A stretch of 64,000 nt of DNA from Bradyrhizobium niftali (lineage in GTDB: Bacteria > Pseudomonadota > Alphaproteobacteria > Rhizobiales > Xanthobacteraceae). Below are positions 33,419-42,111 of this stretch, one piece after another. The stretch covers positions 1 through 64,000 of the forward strand of contig NZ_SPQT01000008.1 in assembly GCF_004571025.1 (NCBI RefSeq). The letters are read 5' to 3'. The first letter of the stretch is position 1. Every line of letters starts with the position of its first letter. The translations under genes were made by a program, and so were the position numbers. A model generated the notes under the pieces. It was given only the letters and a program-made list of their open reading frames with translations, did no database searches and had not been told where the DNA came from.

Positions 33419-34975
33419 ATGTCCGGCCCCAATGCCAGCCTGATGGTCCCCGGCCTACGCCGGAACATGGTGACGATCTGCGCTATGACCGCGACCATCA
33501 TGCAGGCGCTGGACACCACCATCGCCAACGTCGCCCTGCCCTACATGCAGGGCACGCTGTCGGCCTCGCAGGACCAGATCAACTGGGTGCTGACCTCCTA
33601 CATCGTCGCCGCCGCGATCATGACGGCGCCGGTGGGCTGGATCGCCAACCGCTTCGGCCGCAAGCGCATCTTCATCATCTGCTCGGCCGGCTTCACCATG
33701 GCCTCGGTGCTGTGCGGCCTCGCGCAGGACATCAACCAGATGGTGCTGTTCCGCCTGCTGCAGGGCGTGTTCGGCGCGGCGCTGGTGCCGCTGTCGCAGT
33801 CGGTGATGCTCGACTATTACACGCTCCAGGAACGCGCCAAGGCGATGTCGATCTGGGGCATGGGCGTGATGATGGGCCCGATCATGGGGCCCTCGCTAGG
33901 GGCCTGGCTCACCGAGACCTATTCCTGGCACTGGGTGTTCTTCGTCAATCTGCCGTTCGGCGCCATTACCGTGCTCGGGCTGATCGTCTTCATGGACGAG
34001 ACCAGGAAGGATATCAGCCTCAAATTCGACTGGTTCGGCTTCGCCGCGCTGGCGGTCGCGATCGGCTCGCTTCAGCTCGCGCTCGACCGCGGCGAGCAAC
34101 TGGGCTGGCTCGAATCCAACGAGATCGTCGCGGAGTTCATCGTCTCCGCCGTCGCGTTCTACTTCTTCGTCGCGCACTCCTTCACGACCGCGACGCCGTT
34201 CATCCGCTTCGCGCTGTTCAGGGATCGCAATTTCGTCACCGGCTGCATGTTCATGGTGGTGATGGGGCTGGTGCTGTTCTCGACCATGGCGCTGGCCTCG
34301 CCCTACATGCAGAACGTGATCGGCTACCCCATCATCACCGCCGGCCTGCTGCTGGCGAGCCGCGGCTTCGGCACCTTCTTCGCCATGATGCTGGTCGGCC
34401 GCATGATGCGCTATTTCGAGGCGCGCACCCTGATCATCTCAGGCCTGACGCTGACCGCGGGCTCGCTCTACCAGATGACCGGCTGGACCGACCTGACCCA
34501 GGTGCCGGAGATCGTGACGGTCAGCGTCATCCAGGGCTTTGGCTTCGGCCTCGTCTTCGTGCCGCTCTCGACCGTTGCGTTCCTGACGCTGTCGAACGAG
34601 CTGCGTACCGACGGTACCGCGATGCTGACCCTGATGCGGAACGTCGCGAGTTCGGTCGGCATTTCCGTCGTCATCGCCCAGCTGACGCAGGGAACGCGCC
34701 GGACCTATGCGATCCTCTCCGAGCACATCAACCCGTTCAACCACGCGCTCCAGATGCCCGACGTCAGCGGCCTCATCAACCTCTCCACCGATGCCGGCCG
34801 CGCCATGGCCGACAGGATGGTCAGCGTGCAGGCGCAGATCATCGCCTTCGCGCACGACTATATGCTGGTGATGGTCTTCATCCTCTGCACCATCCCGCTC
34901 GCTTTGTTGATCGGCTCGACCAAGGCCACGCTGCGCAAGCAGGCCGCGGGGCCGGAACATGCGGTGATGGAGTAG
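33419..34975 (+). CDS. emrB: DHA2-family multidrug efflux MFS transporter
   Basis: 518-aa major facilitator protein with 14 predicted membrane helices, the DHA2 (EmrB/QacA) layout. Motif C-like ...LDTTIANVALPYMQGTL near the N-terminus and the loop-2/3 motif GWIANRFGRKRIF are present. It would export hydrophobic drugs by proton antiport with EmrA. Last gene of the three-gene operon, 28 bp after emrA. Confidence 0.92.
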   Translation: MSGPNASLMVPGLRRNMVTICAMTATIMQALDTTIANVALPYMQGTLSASQDQINWVLTSYIVAAAIMTAPVGWIANRFGRKRIFIICSAGFTMASVLCGLAQDINQMVLFRLLQGVFGAALVPLSQSVMLDYYTLQERAKAMSIWGMGVMMGPIMGPSLGAWLTETYSWHWVFFVNLPFGAITVLGLIVFMDETRKDISLKFDWFGFAALAVAIGSLQLALDRGEQLGWLESNEIVAEFIVSAVAFYFFVAHSFTTATPFIRFALFRDRNFVTGCMFMVVMGLVLFSTMALASPYMQNVIGYPIITAGLLLASRGFGTFFAMMLVGRMMRYFEARTLIISGLTLTAGSLYQMTGWTDLTQVPEIVTVSVIQGFGFGLVFVPLSTVAFLTLSNELRTDGTAMLTLMRNVASSVGISVVIAQLTQGTRRTYAILSEHINPFNHALQMPDVSGLINLSTDAGRAMADRMVSVQAQIIAFAHDYMLVMVFILCTIPLALLIGSTKATLRKQAAGPEHAVME

Positions 34976-35054
34976 GGGCACACGCGACCCACAATCTCCG
35001 CCGTCGTCCCGGCGAATGTCGGGCGGTCGTCGCGTCCCATTGCCGCTCCGTCGC

Positions 35055-36119
35055 CTACCCCAACAATTCCTCGCAGCCCAAATCCTCGACCGCGATCATC
35101 ACGCGCTCCAGATTATTCCACCAGATCAACGGCGGGATGTTGATGCTCCACTGCCAGACCGGCCGGGTGATGTGCCAGAGCACCGACCATCGATAGTCGC
35201 GATCGAGCGCACCGCGCGTGTAGCCGGTGATGCCGCTCTCAATCAGCGTGTCATGGTAGAGATTGAGCAGCGAGCGTTCGAGCGCCTGCCGGCGTTCCGG
35301 ATACCATTGCATCGCCATCATATAGGCGAGGTCGTTGGTCGGAACGTTGATACTCCACAGATCGAAATCGAAGATGCGCGCGGTGTCTGCGACGCCGGCG
35401 CGCGGCAGCATGAAATTCCAGATATGGGCGTCGCCATGGGTGATGCTGAGGTGCCGGCGTGAATGGTAGCGCCGGGACAGCCGGTCCGACTGATCGATGA
35501 GACGACGATAGAGGATGCGCCGCTCCTCGCTGAGGCGATCCCCGAGCAGGTCGGCGAAGCGGTCATAATGGCCCGCAAACGTCTCCATGTGTTGCGCGCT
35601 GTCCTCGGTGCTCGCCCAGGTGCCGGCGGTGTCGCCAAGTCCGGGATGGTCCCACCACGCCGCGTGCCAGCGTGCGAGGGTCGTAACGATCGCAACCGCC
35701 TGATCGCGCGATGGCGGCAGCGGCCAGGCCGTCGCGATTTCGTGGCTGTCGGTGAGGTCCTCGAGCAGAAGATGCCAAGTGAGGCTGTCCTCGTCGAAAT
35801 GTCCGTCGAAGCAGCGGGGCACGAGTCCCGGCGGCATTTTCGGTACGAGCCGGGTGTAGAAGGCCACTTCGTGCCGGCCGCCATTTGCCAGCGTCTGCGC
35901 GAATGCGGAATTGGCAGTCTTCAGGATCAGCGATTGCGGGGCACCGGCGGATTCTCCGACATAGCGCAGGCCAAGGCGGATGATGTGTGACACGACGGTG
36001 TCACGCTGATGCAGCACCTTCACCTCGCGGACGGCGCCAGCGTCCAGCACGCCGCCCCTGCGTAGCGCGGCCGTCAGTTGGGCGGGCTCAACGACCGCCG
36101 GCAGTTGTGGATGTGTCAT
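35055..36119 (-). CDS. Phosphotransferase, APH / ecdysteroid-kinase-like
   Basis: 354-aa kinase-fold protein. The Brenner-type catalytic loop SITHGDAHIWNFM and the metal motif IFDFDLWS are present, and HLLLEDLTDSHE matches the hinge region. The family phosphorylates hydroxyl groups of small molecules; catabolic members act on sterols, choline or aminoglycosides. The start at 36119 (MTHPQLPAV) fits better than an upstream in-frame GTG/ATG. It follows the chemotaxis receptor by 76 bp on the same strand. Substrate unknown. Confidence 0.75.
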   Translation of the reverse strand: MTHPQLPAVVEPAQLTAALRRGGVLDAGAVREVKVLHQRDTVVSHIIRLGLRYVGESAGAPQSLILKTANSAFAQTLANGGRHEVAFYTRLVPKMPPGLVPRCFDGHFDEDSLTWHLLLEDLTDSHEIATAWPLPPSRDQAVAIVTTLARWHAAWWDHPGLGDTAGTWASTEDSAQHMETFAGHYDRFADLLGDRLSEERRILYRRLIDQSDRLSRRYHSRRHLSITHGDAHIWNFMLPRAGVADTARIFDFDLWSINVPTNDLAYMMAMQWYPERRQALERSLLNLYHDTLIESGITGYTRGALDRDYRWSVLWHITRPVWQWSINIPPLIWWNNLERVMIAVEDLGCEELLG

Positions 36120-36195
36120 AGCCACGATGCCCCTGCCCCGCGCCATCCTGCACGATCACAACCCCGGGCACCAGCGGGGGACCCGGCGTCCGGCT

Positions 36196-37887
36196 TCAGG
36201 CCGCAGCCGTCGAATCGCGCACGGTCCGGACCACGACCGACCGCAGCTGCTCCAGATTGGACGCCATGCCGGCGATCGCCTGCCTGACCTCCGCGGCGCG
36301 CTCGTTCACGGAGGCGGCGTCGCGGCTGACATTGCCGATCTTGGCCGAGACCTCCTTCGCGGCGGACGCCGATTCGGAAATCGACCGCGCGATCTCCCGC
36401 GTCGCGGCGTCCTGCTGTTCCATCGCGGCGGCAACCGAGGTCGCCACACCGTCGATCTCGACGATGTGGCCCCCCATCGTCTCGACGGCATCGACCGCGG
36501 CCTGCGTCGAGGCCTGGATCTCGGCAATCAGCCGCCCGATCTCCTCGGTGGACTTGGCGGTCTGGTCGGACAGGGATTTCACTTCGGCAGCGACCACCGC
36601 GAAGCCGCGGCCGGCCTCGCCGGCACGCGCCGCCTCGATCGTGGCGTTGAGCGCCAGCAGGTTGGTCTGGCCGGCGATGCCGCCGATGAGGTCGGAGACC
36701 TCGGCAATCTTCTTCACCGATCCCGCCAGCGCCTGAATGGTCGAACGCGCCTGCTCGCGGCCGGCAACGGCCGATCGGGTGACCGTGCTGGTCCGCGCGA
36801 CCTGGCCCGCGATCTCGCGGATCGAAGCGCTCAGTTCTTCGGCCGCGGCCGAAACGGTCTGGGAGCTGCCGAGTGCCTGGGTGGAGGCAGCGGCCACCGC
36901 CTGCGACTCCGAGGACAGCGATCGCGCGATCTCGGACAGGCTGGAGACGGCCCGCTCGACGCCCTGGCTCGCCGCACTCGCGGTGTCGACCGAGCGCCCG
37001 GTCTCGCGCTCGACGGTCTCGGCCATCTGGTGCAGGGCGCCGCGCTTGGCGAGCGCGGCCTCCTGCTCCTTCTGCAACTGCTCCTCGCGCAGCCGCGTAT
37101 TCTCGATCGCGGCCTGCTTGAACACCAGAAGCGCGCCCGCCATCGAGCCGACCTCGTCCTGACGGTGGGCAAACGGAATGTCGGCGGCGATATCGCCGGT
37201 CGCGAGCTTTTGCATCGTATCCGTCATGCGCACGATCGGGCGCACCACGCCGAGGGCAACGCCGAGCAGCCCGGCGGCAATGAAGGCCAGGACGGCGGCG
37301 GTCACGCCGAGGAGGATGTAGAGGATCGAGCTGTCGCGCTCCGCGGCCAGCTTCTCCATGTCGGCATTCTGCTTGTTGGCGCTCTCGACGATGCTGTCGA
37401 TGACGGCGCGATGCGCGGTGTAGGCGTCCTTGAGCCGCGCGTAGGCGCGTTCGGCGGCAGCCATGTCCTTGGCCTTGAGGGCCGGCAGGAGCTGGTCCGA
37501 CAGGAGCTTCCAGAACTTCTGCACCTCGGCATCGGACTTCGACACCAGCGCCGTCTTCAGGTCGGCCGAGAGGCTGGAGGCGATCCAGAATGCCTTGCGC
37601 TCGTCGTAATCCTTGCGGAGCTGGACCAGGCGCTCGCCATGGGCCGCCAGCAGGTCCGGCTCGCGCATGGCGAGGGTCGCCTCGAGATAGGCCTCGATGA
37701 CATATTCCGGCGGCGGCAGGATGTCCGCGATGAGGTCGTTGCCGAGCTTGATGTCGGAATAGAGCGGCCCGCCGACCTTGAGCTCCTTCAAGGCGTAGAG
37801 GCTGGTGGAGACCACGGCCGTGAAACCGATGGCCAGAACGATGCCGAAAGCAATGATCGCGGAGGAAAGCGACAGACGAATTTTCAT
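36196..37887 (-). CDS. Methyl-accepting chemotaxis protein
   Basis: 563-aa membrane receptor: TM1 at about 8-29, a periplasmic helical sensor of about 155 aa (four-helix-bundle type), TM2 at about 187-210 (ILYILLGVTAAVLAFIAAGL), a HAMP domain (VRPIVRMTDTMQKLATGD...), then a signalling domain with the hairpin tip IAGQTNLLALNATIEAARAGE. The start at 37887 (MKIRLSL) is chosen because it places TM1 at the N-terminus; the frame extends upstream without similarity. No CheR/CheB-binding pentapeptide is seen at the C-terminus. Ligand unknown. Confidence 0.92.
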   Translation of the reverse strand: MKIRLSLSSAIIAFGIVLAIGFTAVVSTSLYALKELKVGGPLYSDIKLGNDLIADILPPPEYVIEAYLEATLAMREPDLLAAHGERLVQLRKDYDERKAFWIASSLSADLKTALVSKSDAEVQKFWKLLSDQLLPALKAKDMAAAERAYARLKDAYTAHRAVIDSIVESANKQNADMEKLAAERDSSILYILLGVTAAVLAFIAAGLLGVALGVVRPIVRMTDTMQKLATGDIAADIPFAHRQDEVGSMAGALLVFKQAAIENTRLREEQLQKEQEAALAKRGALHQMAETVERETGRSVDTASAASQGVERAVSSLSEIARSLSSESQAVAAASTQALGSSQTVSAAAEELSASIREIAGQVARTSTVTRSAVAGREQARSTIQALAGSVKKIAEVSDLIGGIAGQTNLLALNATIEAARAGEAGRGFAVVAAEVKSLSDQTAKSTEEIGRLIAEIQASTQAAVDAVETMGGHIVEIDGVATSVAAAMEQQDAATREIARSISESASAAKEVSAKIGNVSRDAASVNERAAEVRQAIAGMASNLEQLRSVVVRTVRDSTAAA

Positions 37888-38148
37888 GAAACAATCCAGG
37901 GCATGCGTCGAAACCGCAGCGACCCTAGACGAATACGGTAAATACGGGCTTGCTTCGCGCCAGAATTGTATCGCGCGCGCTCCGCACAATTACGGGGATT
38001 GGGCATCAATCATCGGTTTTTGAGTCAGCGAGGCTGACACACAAACCTGGAAGAGAGTGATTTCAGGCCCGATGCAACGCAGCGCCCACCTTGATGCGTG
38101 GAATGAGAAACGCGCGCCGGCGGTGCAGGCCTCCCGGCACGCGTTGCC

Positions 38149-38751
38149 TCACACGTCGAAGAACACCGTCTCGTCGTCGCCCTGCAAACGCAGATCGAGG
38201 CGATAGACGGCCTTGCCGGCCTCGCGCGTCGCGATCAGCGTGGCGCGGCGATCGGCGGGCACCAGCGCCAGCACGGGATCGGCGGCGTTGCCGGCCTCGT
38301 CGCTGAAATAGATCCGAGTATAGAGATGCCGCAGCATGCCGCGGCCGAACACCGCAAGGAGGACATGCGGCGCCTGTGGCTTGCCGTCGGGATCGGGCAC
38401 CACGCCCGGCTTGACGGTGTCGAAGGCATAATTGCCGTCCTTGTCGGTGCCGCAGCGGGCGAAACCGCGGAAGCTGGCATTCGGCAGCGCGCGCTTGTCC
38501 TGCGGGTCGGCGAAACGCCCTTGGGCATCCGCCTGCCAGATCTCCAGCATGCAATCCGGCACGGCGACGCCGTCGCCGTCGAACACGCGGCCCTCGATGC
38601 GGACACGATCGCCCGTGACGTCGGGCGTCAGCGTCGAATTGGTGAACGCGTCGTTCCACGCATAGTCACCGGTCGGCGTCAGCCCGTATTTGAAGAACGG
38701 ACCGACCGTCTGCGATGGCGTGATCCCGTTGTCCTTCACGTTGTCCTGCAC
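38149..38751 (-). CDS. pcaG: Protocatechuate 3,4-dioxygenase, alpha subunit
   Basis: 200-aa subunit of the intradiol enzyme that opens protocatechuate to 3-carboxy-cis,cis-muconate. SQTVGPFFKYGL and the beta-strand segment MLEIWQADAQGRFADP are typical. The alpha chain lacks the full set of iron ligands, which are on PcaH. The GTG start is immediately after the pcaH stop with no spacer, so translation is coupled. Last gene of the pcaH-pcaG pair. Confidence 0.95.
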   Translation of the reverse strand: MQDNVKDNGITPSQTVGPFFKYGLTPTGDYAWNDAFTNSTLTPDVTGDRVRIEGRVFDGDGVAVPDCMLEIWQADAQGRFADPQDKRALPNASFRGFARCGTDKDGNYAFDTVKPGVVPDPDGKPQAPHVLLAVFGRGMLRHLYTRIYFSDEAGNAADPVLALVPADRRATLIATREAGKAVYRLDLRLQGDDETVFFDV

Positions 38752-39453
38752 TTAATGGTTCTCCATTGGCGTGGCGTTCTTGCCGCGCAGCACGATGTTG
38801 AAGCGGTAGCACAGCGCCCATTCGGGCTGGGTGTTCTCGAGATCGAACGACGAGACCATCCGCGCGCGCGCCTTCTCGTCCGGTACCGAATTGAAGATCG
38901 GATCGAACGGGAACAGCGGATCGGCCGGAAAGTACATCTGCGTCACCAGCCGCGTGACGAAGGAGTGACCGAACACCGAGAGATGGATGTGCGCGGGACG
39001 CCAGGCGTTGTGGTGATTGCCCCACGGATAGGCGCCGGGCTTGATGGTGACGAAGCGGTAGTAGCCGGCGGCATCGCTCTGGGTGCGGCCTGCGCCGGTG
39101 AAGTTCGGATCCAGCGGCGCCGGATGCTGGTCGCGGACATGGACGTAGCGGCCGCAGGAATTGGCCTGCCAGATCTCGACCAGAGAGTTGGGCACGCCGC
39201 GACCGTCCTCGTCGAGCACATGGCCGTGCACGATGATGCGCTCGCCGATCGGCTCGCCGCTGTGCTGGGTGGTGAGATCGTTGTCGCCCTCGCGCACGGT
39301 TTCGTGGCCGTAGACCGGGCCGGTCAATTCCGACAGCGTGTGGCGCATCGGGATCAAGGGCTTGTTCGGCGCGCGCTTGATCGAGCTTTTATACTCGGGC
39401 GACAGCGGCAGCGGATGCGCCTTGTTGCTGTCGACGGGATAGATGAATGTCAT
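38752..39453 (-). CDS. pcaH: Protocatechuate 3,4-dioxygenase, beta subunit
   Basis: 233-aa iron-carrying subunit. Predicted Fe(III) ligands lie in GYYRFVTIKPGAYPWG (Tyr) and in WRPAHIHLSVFG (His). The core SLVEIWQANSCGRYVH is conserved. The start at 39453 (MTFIYPVD) gives the usual length; the longer frame adds residues without family similarity. It precedes pcaG and follows a hydroxyquinol-type dioxygenase and pcaF on the same strand. The lyase, decarboxylase and enol-lactonase genes (pcaB, C, D) and a pcaQ-type regulator are not in the window. Confidence 0.95.
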   Translation of the reverse strand: MTFIYPVDSNKAHPLPLSPEYKSSIKRAPNKPLIPMRHTLSELTGPVYGHETVREGDNDLTTQHSGEPIGERIIVHGHVLDEDGRGVPNSLVEIWQANSCGRYVHVRDQHPAPLDPNFTGAGRTQSDAAGYYRFVTIKPGAYPWGNHHNAWRPAHIHLSVFGHSFVTRLVTQMYFPADPLFPFDPIFNSVPDEKARARMVSSFDLENTQPEWALCYRFNIVLRGKNATPMENH

Positions 39454-39503
39454 TGGCGACTCCTCCCCGGCCATTTTGGTCCGGCCGGTCAATGCTTCCG
39501 CCA

Positions 39504-39525
39504 ATCATTATAGGATATAACTAAT
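39504..39525. promoter_or_regulatory. AT-rich dyad upstream of pcaHG
   Basis: The AT-rich patch between the intradiol dioxygenase gene and pcaH contains a dyad (TTATA-GGA-TATAA core, with partial extension to ATCAT / CTAAT). On the minus strand it reads CCTATAATGA, which contains a good -10 element (TATAAT) for pcaH. No matching -35 hexamer is evident, so an activator may be needed. Confidence 0.4.
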
Positions 39526-39579
39526 TGGGGGAAGCGAGTTTAGCAGCCTCTCTGGGCCGGCGCATGGCACAGACGCGCC

Positions 39580-40473
39580 CTATTTGATCGGCGGACGTGG
39601 CAGCACGGCTTCGCCGGCCTCGAGCCGGTAGGTGTGGTCGAGCGAATACCAGGGCGTCGCGACGTCGCGCGCGGCCGGATGCGGCGTATCGTGGCGCAGG
39701 AATTTGCCGATCAGCGCCTGCGTCACCCCGAACTGCACATCGCTGTCGATGTGCGGATCGGCGGGGTCGTAGACCTGCGAGATCAGCACCTTGAATCCGG
39801 GCTTGAAGATCAGGGCGTGCAGATGCGCGGGGCGATAGGGGTGCCGGCTCTGCGCCTTCAGCAGGCGGCCGACCACACCATTGGTCGGAATGGGATAGCC
39901 CACCATCATCACCGAACGGAAGGCGAAGCGTCCGTCCTGGTCGGTCGTGAACTTGCCGCGCAGGTTCATGTCGGCCTGATCAGGGTCCTGGTTCTCGTAG
40001 AGACCGACCGGCGAGGCGTGCCAGACATCGACCTCCGCGCCCGCGACAGGACGGTCGTCCTTGTCCACGACGCGGCCGCTGACGAACAGCGGCGCACCCG
40101 GTGTCTCGGAGCGGACAATCGATCCGCCATTCTCGACCCGCGGCGAATTCAACCGCCAGAACGGCCCGAGCAGCGACTGGTCGGTTTCCGTATTGCCCTG
40201 ATCGCCATTGTTGAGCAGGCACACCAGCGGCGAGACGCCGAGCGAGCCGGCCATCAGCACGACTTCGTTATGCGTGTCGGTCGTCAGCTTGCCGAGCTCG
40301 GCCACGATCGCGGTGGCGTCGCGGAACTCCGCCTCGGTCAGGCGAACATCGCGCACGAATGCGTGCAGGTGCTTGACCAGTGAGACCATGATCTGGCGAA
40401 GCCGCGGATCGGACGTCCGCTCCATCACCGCCAGTGCCGCGGCCGTTACGTCCTGCTCGCGCTCGATGATCAT
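39580..40473 (-). CDS. Intradiol dioxygenase, hydroxyquinol 1,2-dioxygenase-like
   Basis: 297-aa catechol-type intradiol dioxygenase with an N-terminal helical dimerisation region (1-105) and a catalytic beta-sandwich. VDVWHASPVGLYENQDPDQ, GYPIPTNGVVG and HPYRPAHLHALI carry the Tyr/Tyr/His/His iron ligands. The Asp/Met-rich DPDQADMNLRGKF segment and the length are closer to hydroxyquinol 1,2-dioxygenase than to CatA, which would make maleylacetate as product. Substrate choice is inferred. It lies between pcaF and pcaH in the same direction. Confidence 0.85.
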   Translation of the reverse strand: MIIEREQDVTAAALAVMERTSDPRLRQIMVSLVKHLHAFVRDVRLTEAEFRDATAIVAELGKLTTDTHNEVVLMAGSLGVSPLVCLLNNGDQGNTETDQSLLGPFWRLNSPRVENGGSIVRSETPGAPLFVSGRVVDKDDRPVAGAEVDVWHASPVGLYENQDPDQADMNLRGKFTTDQDGRFAFRSVMMVGYPIPTNGVVGRLLKAQSRHPYRPAHLHALIFKPGFKVLISQVYDPADPHIDSDVQFGVTQALIGKFLRHDTPHPAARDVATPWYSLDHTYRLEAGEAVLPRPPIK

Positions 40474-40489
40474 GGGACGGTCCCTTCCC

Positions 40490-40574
40490 TCGTCATTCCG
40501 GGGCGATGCGAAGCATCGAACCCGGAATCTCGAGATCCCGGGTTCGGTGCAAGCGCACCGCCCCGGGATGACGG
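40490..40574. repeat. Palindromic repeat (CGTCATTCCGGGG...CCCCGGGATGACG)
   Basis: Inverted repeat with imperfect outer arms and two inner hairpins (CGATGCGAAGCATCG and the CGAGATCCCGGGTTCGG side). Same family as 41919-42007 and 55969-56116. It separates pcaF from the intradiol dioxygenase gene and probably reduces read-through. Confidence 0.7.
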
Positions 40575-40590
40575 TCCACTGCGTGGACGG

Positions 40591-41799
<1,209 letters not shown>

Positions 41800-42111
41800 C
41801 GTTGTTCTCCCTGAATGCCGCGATCCGGCCCAAATTCTTCAATGTCGGCGGAGTTTTAGGAGGGCGCCCGCGGCAGGTCAATTGACGGTTTCGCGGGTGA
41901 TGCATGTGAAACCCCAGCCGTCATTCCGGGGCGCCCGCAATCCATAACCACCAATCGGGGTTATGGATTCCGGGCCTGCGCCTGTCGGCGCATCCCGGAA
42001 TGACGATGAGAATGTGGCGGCTCCTCGCTCCGTGCGGACAACGTGGAAAACCCGCCCTCCCCGGCCAAAGCGATAGGAGCGCGGGGCGAAATTTTGTAGG
42101 TTGCGCCGCCC
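41800..42111. other. Divergent pcaF-mutS intergenic region with palindromic repeat
   Basis: 312 bp without a gene. The only structure is an inverted repeat at 41919-42007 (arms CGTCATTCCGGGG and CCGGAATGACGA, inner palindrome CCATAACCACC...GGTTATGG). The 60 bp just before mutS look like ordinary promoter and leader sequence; a purine-rich Shine-Dalgarno is not obvious. Confidence 0.6.

Noticed and set aside
36116..37894. 592-residue frame on the minus strand beside the chemoreceptor frame
   Set aside because: It is a shifted frame of the chemoreceptor, very rich in Arg and Gly; only the 36196-37887 frame shows HAMP and signalling motifs.
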